A stretch of 64,000 nucleotides of DNA from JBCBSZ01 sp039185015. Lineage in GTDB: Bacteria; Actinomycetota; Acidimicrobiia; Acidimicrobiales; Poriferisodalaceae. Of the stretch, positions 16,268-23,908 are shown piece after piece; the stretch's first letter is position 1, and each line of letters begins with the position of its first letter. A program made the translations under genes and the position numbers. Under the pieces are notes generated by a model. That model worked only from the letters and a program-made list of their open reading frames with translations, searched no databases and had not been told where the DNA came from. The stretch spans positions 62,001 through 126,000 of the forward strand of contig JBCDAU010000010.1 in NCBI GenBank assembly GCA_039185015.1, given 5' to 3'.

Positions 16268-17704
16268 TCAGCGCTCCGTTTCGTTCCGCTGCGGGGTCCG
16301 CAGGCGCGGGATGGCGCCGGGGACTCGCCCGCAGACGGCGAGATAGGTGAGCAAGGCGAAGAGTCCGGCCAGCGGCCACGGCAGGCGAGCGGCGACCACG
16401 AACCCGACGGCCAGACCGGCGACGAGGCCGGGCACCACGCGCAGCAGTGCCCGCCCGGTGGCGGGCAGCACGCAGGTGAGGTCACGACAGGCGACGAGCA
16501 CCAGCGCCAGGACCAGCGCCTCGCTGGCGAGCGTCGTGGCGGCAGCACCGACCGGCCCGTGGTCGGGGATGACGACGAGGTTGAGGCCGACGTTCAGGAC
16601 GAGCCCAGCGGCAGCGGCCAGGACGAAGGCGCGATACCGACCCGTGGCCACGAGCGCAGCCGTGCCGATGCCGGCGAGGAAGGCGATCCCCTCCGCTGCG
16701 GTGAGGATCCGCAGGGGGTCGGCCGCATCGGCGAACTCGTCGCCGTAGAGGAAGCGGACGAGCGGCTCGCTCACGGCGAGCGTGGTCACGACGAACCCGC
16801 CGGCGGCGAAGGCGAGCAGCGAGCCGGCGTCGTCGAGCGCTCCGGCGAACCGGCGCTGGTCCGATGCGTCCACCGAGCGAACGAGCTCGGCGAGCACGGC
16901 GCTGCCCACGGCCAGGGCCACGAAGTGCGCCAGGTCGATGAACTTGTAGGCGATGCCGTAGCTCGCCACCGCCGACGACCCGACCAGCGCGGAGAGCAGC
17001 AACGTGTCGACGCGGGCGGTCACGGTGGTGAACGCCTGGGCGATCGACAGCGGCACGGCCTCACGCAGCAGCTCGCGCCAGAGCGCGAGGTCGACGGCGA
17101 AGCGGACCGGCATCATCCGGCGGGCGAGGCGAAGTGACCCGCCCAGGACGATCAGCTCGTGGACGACGACGGGGATCACGAGCAGCACGAGTCCACCGCC
17201 ACTGAGGACGACGGCGCAGGTCAGCGCCAGCTGCGCCGTCTGGCCGAGGATGCGGAGGAAGCCGACGTAGCCGAGGCGGCGCTCGGCCTGGAAGAGGGTC
17301 TGGATGGCGTGCGACGGCGTCGCCAGATCGACGATGAACCCGCCGATCAGCGTGGCCAGCACGACCCGGCCGGGCTGGTCGGTGGCGAGCACGTAGACCA
17401 TCGCGAGCCCGTGGCCTGCGAAGCCCATGACGAGGCGAAGCCCGAAGTACGCGGCGCCGAAGAGGGCACGATCGTCGACGTCGGGCAGCAGGCCTCGCAG
17501 CGCGACGCGGCCGACGCCGAGGTCGGTGACGACCGACAGCATGCCGAGGAGCGCGAAGACGAACACGAACTCGCCGAACTCGTCTCGCCCGAGCGAGCGG
17601 GCGACGATGATGGTGCCGACCCACCCCAGGACGGCGGTGATCAGCCGAGCACCGACGAGCGCGCTCGCCTGCGAGGTCGTGGCGTTCGAGTCCGTCGCCG
17701 TCAC
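16268..17704 (-). CDS. Wzx-type flippase (MOP superfamily polysaccharide exporter)
   Basis: The 478-residue protein has about 12-14 hydrophobic helices and the MOP-family signature near the N-terminus (LITAVLGWVGTIIVARSLGR, then EFGEFVFVFALLGM). It should flip lipid-linked repeat units across the membrane. It lies between glycosyltransferase genes, starts at GTG 17704 overlapping the previous stop, and the upstream in-frame extension is a shadow. It is the only flippase candidate in the locus. Confidence 0.88.
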   Translation of the reverse strand: MTATDSNATTSQASALVGARLITAVLGWVGTIIVARSLGRDEFGEFVFVFALLGMLSVVTDLGVGRVALRGLLPDVDDRALFGAAYFGLRLVMGFAGHGLAMVYVLATDQPGRVVLATLIGGFIVDLATPSHAIQTLFQAERRLGYVGFLRILGQTAQLALTCAVVLSGGGLVLLVIPVVVHELIVLGGSLRLARRMMPVRFAVDLALWRELLREAVPLSIAQAFTTVTARVDTLLLSALVGSSAVASYGIAYKFIDLAHFVALAVGSAVLAELVRSVDASDQRRFAGALDDAGSLLAFAAGGFVVTTLAVSEPLVRFLYGDEFADAADPLRILTAAEGIAFLAGIGTAALVATGRYRAFVLAAAAGLVLNVGLNLVVIPDHGPVGAAATTLASEALVLALVLVACRDLTCVLPATGRALLRVVPGLVAGLAVGFVVAARLPWPLAGLFALLTYLAVCGRVPGAIPRLRTPQRNETER

Positions 17705-18777
17705 GACCGACCCACCGAGGTCCGTGCGGCCGCCTCGGTGCCGAGGACCCGCTCGTAGACGGCGACCGTCTCCGCCGCGACATCGTCCCAGGTGCGGTGG
17801 ATCACCCGCTGACGACCGATCTCGGCCAGGCGGTCGCGGGCGGCATGGTCCTCGACGAGGTGCGCGATCGTGCGGGACATCGAGCGAGCGTCCCCGATCG
17901 GGACGATGGCGTCGTCGGGCAGGAGGTCGGGCAACGCTCCGACCGGCGTGCTGATCACCGGCGTTCCAAGGGCGAGCGCCTCGATCGCCGGCAGGCAGAA
18001 GCCCTCGTAGATCGACGACACGGCGACGAGCGTCGCGGCCGCCATGAGGGCGGCGAGCTGCTCCGGACCGACGAAGCCGACGTGGCGCACGTCGCCGACG
18101 GTTGGCGGGGTGGTCCACGCACCACCCGCGAGGACGAGCGGGACCCCGGCGAGTCGGCAGGCCTCCGCGAGCGTGTCGAGGTCCTTCCGGGGCTCGACGG
18201 TGCCCACGTGCAGGACGAAGCGGGCGGGGAGCTCGAAGCGTCGGCGGACGGCACCGATCTGGTCGACCGTCGGCGTCGGCGCGTCGCGGAGATCCGAGCG
18301 GACCGCGAGGGGGATCTCGATCGCCTCCACACCGAAGCGCTCGGCCAGCCGCGTGGCGGTGAAGGCGGAGACGGCGATGACGGCATCGGCCCGGCGCACC
18401 GCTGCGGCCACGAGCAGCTGCTCGCCGCGGGCGCGCACGGTCGACATCGTGTGGGGCACGTCGAAGACGGCGAGGTCGTGCACCGTCACCACCTTGCGAC
18501 CCGTGCGCCCTGCGGGCAGATCGACGTCGAGGGCGTGCACGACGTCCGCCGGTCCGACGGGACGGAACCCGGCGAGCACCCGCCGCAGGCCCGCAGAGTC
18601 GGGGCGGACGACAGTCCGCACGGATCGTGGCACCGAGGAGGCGGCGGACCGCTGGACGGCGGCGGACAGCTCCAGGCCCGGCCGGTGGGCCAACGACCGC
18701 AGGAGCTCGCGGATGTACGTCTGGACGCCGCCGCCCGACGGCGTCAGCGCGAGGGCGTTGAGGGTGACGTGAGGCAC
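17701..18777 (-). CDS. Glycosyltransferase, GT4-like family
   Basis: The 358-residue protein is of the GT4 type. It opens VPHVTLNALALTPSGGGVQT with the Gly-rich loop, and the donor domain holds FVLHVGTVEPRKDLDTLAEA and SSIYEGFCLPAIEALALGTP. GTG 18777 gives the domain a natural N-terminus and overlaps the end of the polymerase gene by 34 bases; longer starts run through that gene in another frame. Confidence 0.87.
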   Translation of the reverse strand: MPHVTLNALALTPSGGGVQTYIRELLRSLAHRPGLELSAAVQRSAASSVPRSVRTVVRPDSAGLRRVLAGFRPVGPADVVHALDVDLPAGRTGRKVVTVHDLAVFDVPHTMSTVRARGEQLLVAAAVRRADAVIAVSAFTATRLAERFGVEAIEIPLAVRSDLRDAPTPTVDQIGAVRRRFELPARFVLHVGTVEPRKDLDTLAEACRLAGVPLVLAGGAWTTPPTVGDVRHVGFVGPEQLAALMAAATLVAVSSIYEGFCLPAIEALALGTPVISTPVGALPDLLPDDAIVPIGDARSMSRTIAHLVEDHAARDRLAEIGRQRVIHRTWDDVAAETVAVYERVLGTEAAARTSVGRS

Positions 18778-20066
18778 GGGAGCAGGCCGACGAAGAGCCA
18801 GAGGAGGATGGAACCGGGGAAGATCTCGAAGTACGTGGATGCCATGGCCGCGACGGCGACACCGGCGACGAGCGCGGCGATGCCCCGAGCGAGACCGACG
18901 GTGACCTCGTTCGCCTCGTCGCGCTCGGCGAGGCGGCGTCCGTGGGTGAAGGTGGCGACGAGCGCGACCACCGCAGCGAAGACACCGAGCAGACCGACGG
19001 TGGCGCCGGTGACCACGAACTGGTTGTCGGGCTGGACGCGTTCGAGGCGCGGACCCTGGCTGAAGTCGAAGATCCCGCCGAGCGCGCTCCCGACGGTCTC
19101 GAGATACTCGCTCTGCCCGGCCACGCCCGCCTCCGTGAGTCCGGAGCCCCAGGGCGAGCCGAGCGCGTCCGGCACCGTCTCGGACCACGTCTCGAGCCGG
19201 GTGGAGCCGCTGTCGATGGAGTTGAACGCCGGGCTCGATGCCAGCACCAGGGCCGCCACGACCAATGCCGGGATCACGACGAGGGCGGGCCGGTGCTCAC
19301 GGAGCAGGAAGATCAGGACGAGGAAGCCGGCCGCCACCATCAGGAACGACGCCCGGACCACGGTCGAGAGGAGGGCGGCGACGACGAACGGGCTCGACAC
19401 CAGGAACACGAAGCTCCGCCGCCGGGAGCGCTCGGCGAGGGCGACGGGCACGCAGACGAGCAGCCCGGTCGCCAGGAAGAACGCGAACGGGAACGGCTGG
19501 TTGAACGTCGAGATCGTCCGGAAGATCCCGCCACTCCACCGCAGGTGCTCGTTCCACTCGTAGCCCAGCGAGTGCAGGCGCTCGGGGCCGACGACCTGCT
19601 GCAGAAGACCGACGGCGGTGGTCATCAGCACCACGGTCATCAGGACGGTGATGAGCCGATCGATCTGACGGCGGGAGGGTGGGCACCACCACACGGCCGG
19701 AGCGACCAGCACGGGGAGGTAGCCGGCCACGAAGCCCACGGCGGCCGCTCGGGAGGGTTCGAGGACGAACCAGAGCGCCCCGAGCGCGGCGAGCGCCGAG
19801 GCGGCGACGATCATCGGCGGCATGAGGCCGCGAGGCGCCTGCCGTCGCAGCTCGGCGCCACCGAAGACCGAGCTGGCGACGATGGCCAGCAGCAGGACGT
19901 GGCGGGTGAGGTCGAAGAGCTCGGGCAGCGGCAGGATGATCCGCAGACCGTCGAAGGGGAGGATCGCGACCGCCAGGATCACGAGCGATCCCGTCAGCGT
20001 GTCGGGCCGCCGACGGTGCGCCCGCGCCGGGTCCTGTCGCTGCTCGATCTGCTCGACGCCCCGCAC
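18744..20066 (-). CDS. O-antigen ligase/polymerase-like membrane protein (Wzy candidate)
   Basis: The 440-residue protein has about ten hydrophobic helices and, between two of them, a long outer loop around residues 290-345 rich in polar residues, as in the Wzy/O-antigen ligase family. Recognisable pieces are STFNQPFPFAFFLATGLLVC and RVQPDNQFVVTGATVGLLGV. It probably joins repeat units outside the cell. GTG 20066 is the first usable start. It sits at the head of the minus-strand arm of the locus, after a possible 50-residue membrane protein. Confidence 0.8.
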   Translation of the reverse strand: MRGVEQIEQRQDPARAHRRRPDTLTGSLVILAVAILPFDGLRIILPLPELFDLTRHVLLLAIVASSVFGGAELRRQAPRGLMPPMIVAASALAALGALWFVLEPSRAAAVGFVAGYLPVLVAPAVWWCPPSRRQIDRLITVLMTVVLMTTAVGLLQQVVGPERLHSLGYEWNEHLRWSGGIFRTISTFNQPFPFAFFLATGLLVCVPVALAERSRRRSFVFLVSSPFVVAALLSTVVRASFLMVAAGFLVLIFLLREHRPALVVIPALVVAALVLASSPAFNSIDSGSTRLETWSETVPDALGSPWGSGLTEAGVAGQSEYLETVGSALGGIFDFSQGPRLERVQPDNQFVVTGATVGLLGVFAAVVALVATFTHGRRLAERDEANEVTVGLARGIAALVAGVAVAAMASTYFEIFPGSILLWLFVGLLPCLTSPSTPSR

Positions 20067-20113
20067 GTGGAGAGCAGTGCGTCCGGGGCCGCCCGGAAAT
20101 CATGTCGATCGCG

Positions 20114-20266
20114 TTACGAATCCACGTCGCGGGAGCGCAGCAGGATGCCGACCACCCGGGTGACCAGCGCGGTCCCGCCCCCGATGGCGATGCTCGTCAC
20201 GGCGAGGACGAGTCCCGGCTCGGCGAGGACATCGGTGAGGCGCTGCACGGGATCATCGTCACCCAC
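20114..20266 (-). CDS. Possible 50-residue single-span membrane protein
   Basis: From GTG 20266 the reading frame gives 50 residues with one hydrophobic helix (LVLAVTSIAIGGGTALVTRVV) followed by a basic tail. The frame is open further upstream, but that part is Arg-rich and unconvincing. It lies 47 bases upstream of the polymerase and on the same strand. No family is recognised. The rest of the 20067-20336 interval shows no other gene. Confidence 0.35.
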   Translation of the reverse strand: MGDDDPVQRLTDVLAEPGLVLAVTSIAIGGGTALVTRVVGILLRSRDVDS

Positions 20267-20336
20267 CCGGCGTCGGCGGGCATCCGGACAACACCCGGAT
20301 CGGACCCCGAGACGCACCCGGGGGTCGGTTCGGGGA

Positions 20337-20855
20337 TCAGAGGTACTGCTTGTGCACGACTCGGGTGCCACCGACCCGGTCGTAGACGCTGCGACGCTCG
20401 GAGTCGGTCGCCACGTAGTAGAGGCTCATCATCCCGACGCCGAACGACAGCAGCAGGCCGAGACCCGGGACCAGGCCGACGAGGTCGACGGCGGCCCGCT
20501 TGAAGGCCGGTTCGGAACCGGGGGGCGTGGTCAGCCCATCCGACCTGGTGACCTTGAGTCCCACGAGCAGCTTCCCGGGGGTGCCGCCGTACACGGCGAC
20601 GAGCCAACCCCGCACGGCAACCGACCCGAGGGCGATCATGATCGCGACGGGGTCGAAGGTGCTGACGGTCTCGGCGTCGTCGAGGTCGATGGTGAACAGG
20701 TAGGGCAACAGGACGGCCACCTGGATGAGGCCGTCGATGAGTCCGGCGCCGATCCGGATCCCCAGGCCGGCGAAGCGATCGCCGTAGGGCTGACCTCGCC
20801 CGGCCTCGGACCACTCGGACCCCTCGGCTCCGTCGGACCACTCGGACTCGCGCAT
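20337..20855 (-). CDS. RDD family membrane protein
   Basis: The 172-residue protein has the RDD family layout: a polar N-terminus, then AGLGIRIGAGLIDGLIQVAV leading into the first helix. Further helices include VGLVPGLGLLLSFGVGMMSL, with GGTPGKLLVGLKV between. RDD proteins are multi-span membrane proteins of mostly unknown, partly transport-related, function. ATG 20855 was chosen over the ATG 39 bases upstream because the family starts close to it. It lies 35 bases downstream of coxE on the same strand and may be the last gene of the cox operon. Confidence 0.85.
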   Translation of the reverse strand: MRESEWSDGAEGSEWSEAGRGQPYGDRFAGLGIRIGAGLIDGLIQVAVLLPYLFTIDLDDAETVSTFDPVAIMIALGSVAVRGWLVAVYGGTPGKLLVGLKVTRSDGLTTPPGSEPAFKRAAVDLVGLVPGLGLLLSFGVGMMSLYYVATDSERRSVYDRVGGTRVVHKQYL

Positions 20856-20890
20856 GGTGCAAACGTACCGGCCCGGGCCGGCCGCGCCCC

Positions 20891-22066
20891 TCACCCGGTG
20901 GCGAGCTCGGCCAACACCTCATCGAGCGCAGCGAGCGAGTGGCCGCTGACGAACGCGTCGCAGTGCGGGAGCGCCGCCGCCATGCCCCCGACGAGCGGCT
21001 CGTAGCGCTCGTCCGCCCGGCGGGGGTTCACCCAGATCACCCGGTGGGCGAGGCGGCCGAGCCGGGCCATCTGCTCGGCGAGGATCGCGGGGTCGTCGCG
21101 CTCCCAGCCGTCGGACACGACGAGGACCACGGCACCCCGGGCCAGGCCGCGACGACCCCAGCCATCGTTGAAGGCCCGGACCGCCTCACCGATGCGGGTG
21201 CCGCCCTGCCAATCCGGAGCACGGGCGGCCGCCGCCCGGAGCGCGACCTGCGGGTCACGGACCCGGAGCACACGGGTCAGGCGGGTCAGGCGGGTGGCGA
21301 AGGTGAACACCTCGGCCCGAGCGGCGACGACCGCCCCGTGGAGGAACTGCACGTACGCCCGGGCGTAGGGCTCCATCGAGCCGGAGATGTCGAGGAGGAC
21401 CACGAGGCGCCGGGGGCGGGTCCGTCGCCGTCGGCGGACGTGATCGACCGGGTCGCCGGCGGTGCGGTGGCTCCGCCGCAGCGTCGCCCGCACGTCCATG
21501 GCCCCACCGTGCGGGTGCCGTCGAGTTCGACGGCCGACCCGCGGCGGCAGGGCGACCTCGAGACGGACCATCAGGACGCGGAGCGCGAGCAACTCGGCCT
21601 CGGTGAGCTCGGCGAAGTCGGTGTCGGCGAGTCGCTCTGTCCCGCTGGCGGTTCCCAGGGGGACGAGCTCCTCGTCGCCGTCGTCCTCGGTTCCGCCACC
21701 GTCACCGAAGGCGGCCGACGGCGCACCGCCCCCCACCCCGTCACCGTCGTGGGTCCGCCCCGAGGAGGTGCCCTGCTCGTCGCCCGGACGGACGTGTGCC
21801 GGAGGCGGGGCGTTGGGGTCACCGCGGTGATCGGCCGGATCGACCAACCCGCTGAAGACCTGGCGGAACACCCGGTCATACACGTCGACGTGCTCTGGAC
21901 CGGACAGCAGGGTCGCGCGGCCCACCCAGTAGAGACAGCTGGTGGTCTCCGCCTCAGCGAGGACGACCGACCGAGCGAACCGGGCCGAGCGCTCCGGGGT
22001 CACGGGCACGCCGGCGGCGTGCAGTAGCTGCCCGAACGCCGCCGCCACGGCGGCGAGATCGCTCAA
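20891..22066 (-). CDS. coxE: CoxE-like von Willebrand factor A domain protein (copy 1)
   Basis: CoxE works with the AAA ATPase CoxD in maturing the Cu-S-Mo active site of aerobic CO dehydrogenase. The C-terminal VWA domain carries an intact metal-adhesion motif, LLDISGSMEPYARAY (DxSxS), and WQGGTRIGEAVRAFNDGWG plus VVSDGWERDDP. Residues 75-135 form a low-complexity acidic linker. The 391-residue frame uses TTG 22066 as the first start after coxD; a later GTG cannot be excluded. It follows coxD by 46 bases. Confidence 0.88.
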   Translation of the reverse strand: MSDLAAVAAAFGQLLHAAGVPVTPERSARFARSVVLAEAETTSCLYWVGRATLLSGPEHVDVYDRVFRQVFSGLVDPADHRGDPNAPPPAHVRPGDEQGTSSGRTHDGDGVGGGAPSAAFGDGGGTEDDGDEELVPLGTASGTERLADTDFAELTEAELLALRVLMVRLEVALPPRVGRRTRRHPHGGAMDVRATLRRSHRTAGDPVDHVRRRRRTRPRRLVVLLDISGSMEPYARAYVQFLHGAVVAARAEVFTFATRLTRLTRVLRVRDPQVALRAAAARAPDWQGGTRIGEAVRAFNDGWGRRGLARGAVVLVVSDGWERDDPAILAEQMARLGRLAHRVIWVNPRRADERYEPLVGGMAAALPHCDAFVSGHSLAALDEVLAELATG

Positions 22067-22112
22067 CGCCGTTCCTTCGCCTGCAGGCGGGCGGTCGCCC
22101 GCGCCGTGCGGC

Positions 22113-22988
22113 TCACGAGATCAAGGAGCCGAGACCGGCGGCCCGGGCCACGTCCTGATCCTCGCGGTACTTGAGCACCGATCCGAGCGTCGCGTCGACG
22201 GTCGCCTCGTCGAGGCGCTCCACCCCGAGCAGCCGCATGGCCGAGACCCAGTCGATGAGCTCGGCGACCCCCGGCGCCTTCTGGACATCGAGGCGTCGGA
22301 GCCGGTCGACCGCCTCGGCTGCCCCCTGGGTGAGCGGGAGCGCCACCTCCGGCACCCGACGCCGCACGATCGCCGTGGCATGAACGACGTCGGGGTAGTC
22401 GATCCAGTGGTAGAGGCACCGACGCTTGAGGGCGTCGTGGAGGTCCCGCGTGCGGTTCGAGGTGAGCAGCACGATCGGCGGATGGGTCGCACGGCGCGTC
22501 CCGAGCTCCGGGATCGTCACCGAGGACTCGGCGAGGATCTCGAGCAGGAACGCCTCGAACTCGTCGTCGGCCCGGTCGACCTCGTCGACCAGGAGGACCG
22601 CCGGGCGGGGACCGGGATGCTCGATCGCCTGCAGCAACGGTCGAGGGATGAGGTAGTCGCCACCGAAGAGATCGGCCTCGGCGAGGTGTGAACCCTGCGC
22701 CTCGGCGAGGCGGATGGCCAGCAGCTGGCGAGGGTAGTTCCACTCGTAGAGCGCCTCGGAGGCGTCGATGCCCTCGTAGCACTGCAGCCGGACGAGCCGC
22801 GTGTCGAGGACGGCGGCGAGCGCCTTGGCCGCCTCGGTCTTGCCGACACCGGCCTCGCCCTCGAGCAGGATCGGCTGCGGGAGGCGCATCGCGAGGAACA
22901 GCGAGGTCGCGAGACCCTCGTCGGCCAGGTAGTCGATCCCGGCGAGGCGATCGATCAGCGATCCGACGTCGTCGACGAGCTCGATCAC
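22113..22988 (-). CDS. coxD: CoxD-like MoxR-family AAA+ ATPase (copy 1)
   Basis: This 291-residue AAA+ ATPase of the MoxR/CoxD family shows Walker A (LLEGEAGVGKTEAAKALA), Walker B (AVLLVDEVDRADDEFEAF) and sensor 1 (IVLLTSNRTRDLHDALKRR). It contains the CoxD-type RLQCYEGIDASEALYEWNYP. In known systems CoxD partially unfolds apo-CO dehydrogenase so that sulfur and copper can be inserted. GTG 22988 overlaps the XdhC-YHS stop, and coxE follows. Confidence 0.93.
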   Translation of the reverse strand: MIELVDDVGSLIDRLAGIDYLADEGLATSLFLAMRLPQPILLEGEAGVGKTEAAKALAAVLDTRLVRLQCYEGIDASEALYEWNYPRQLLAIRLAEAQGSHLAEADLFGGDYLIPRPLLQAIEHPGPRPAVLLVDEVDRADDEFEAFLLEILAESSVTIPELGTRRATHPPIVLLTSNRTRDLHDALKRRCLYHWIDYPDVVHATAIVRRRVPEVALPLTQGAAEAVDRLRRLDVQKAPGVAELIDWVSAMRLLGVERLDEATVDATLGSVLKYREDQDVARAAGLGSLIS

Positions 22989-23884
22989 GAGGCGGCGTAG
23001 GCCCCGGGATCGGCGGCGAAGGCCTCGCGACAGCCGGGACCGCAGAACCAGGTCCGCCCGCCGTCGAGGTCGAGGTGGAGCGACGCTTCGACGGTGGCCA
23101 CCGGCATGCCGCAGACCGGGTCGGTGGCCGTGCCATCTGCGTCGGCCGGCAGGGCAACCGCCGACGGGCTGACCACGACGCGGGGTCGCAGCGAGACCAG
23201 CTCGGCGAGGATCGACACGGCGATCTCCCCCGCGGTCCGGGCGCCGATGTCGAGCCCGGCCGGCGTGCGGACCGAGGCCCGCTCGTCAGCGGTGAGGTCG
23301 AGGCCGTCCAGGACCCCGGAACCTCGCCGATGCGAGGCGACGAGCGCCACGTACGGGACCCCGGAGCGGACGGCGTCGACGAGGAGTCCACCCTCGTCCG
23401 CTCGCCCGTGCGAGGCGGCGACGACCGCCGTGGCGTCGGCGGGCAGGTGGCAGCCCGCGGCCTCGACGGCGAACCCGGCGGCGGCGCCGACCTCGCGGAG
23501 CGAGCGGGCGACCGGCGAGTCCCCCTGGACCACCAGCAGCGCCGGTGGGATCCATGGCTCCAGGAAGATCTCCAACGAGCCGCCCGACAGGCAGGGGTTG
23601 CGCACGGTCAGGGCGCCGGGCTGACCTGCGTCATCACCGCCGACCTCGGGCAGGATGCGCAGGAGGAGCGGCTCGTGGGCGTCGAGGACGGCCAGGGCGT
23701 GGGTGCGCACCGACGACTCGGCGCAGTCACCGCCGACGAAGCCCTCGATTGATCCGTCGCCGAGGACGATCGCCGCGTCGCCGGCGGTCGCGGAGGTCGG
23801 CCGCTCGGCCCGGACCACCGTCGCCGAGACGAAGGGGGTCCGGGCCGTGCGCAGCTCCTCGCGCCGGGCGACGACCGTGCTCAT
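22985..23884 (-). CDS. XdhC/CoxF-like maturation protein fused to a YHS domain
   Basis: The 299-residue protein has an XdhC/CoxI-type N-terminal part (VLGDGSIEGFVGGDCAESSV) and a Rossmann-like middle (ALLVVQGDSPVARSLREVG). The C-terminal YHS domain, at about residues 252-299, has DPVCGMPV and FCGPGCREAF. XdhC-type proteins bind and help sulfurate molybdenum cofactor for CO dehydrogenase and xanthine dehydrogenase; YHS domains are small Cys-rich, often metal-linked modules. It lies 24 bases after coxL and overlaps coxD, so it belongs to the cox operon. The fusion suggests metal delivery or sensing during cluster assembly, which is inference. Confidence 0.85.
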   Translation of the reverse strand: MSTVVARREELRTARTPFVSATVVRAERPTSATAGDAAIVLGDGSIEGFVGGDCAESSVRTHALAVLDAHEPLLLRILPEVGGDDAGQPGALTVRNPCLSGGSLEIFLEPWIPPALLVVQGDSPVARSLREVGAAAGFAVEAAGCHLPADATAVVAASHGRADEGGLLVDAVRSGVPYVALVASHRRGSGVLDGLDLTADERASVRTPAGLDIGARTAGEIAVSILAELVSLRPRVVVSPSAVALPADADGTATDPVCGMPVATVEASLHLDLDGGRTWFCGPGCREAFAADPGAYAAS

Positions 23885-23908
23885 CGGGCCGTGCTCATCG
23901 ACACCGGG

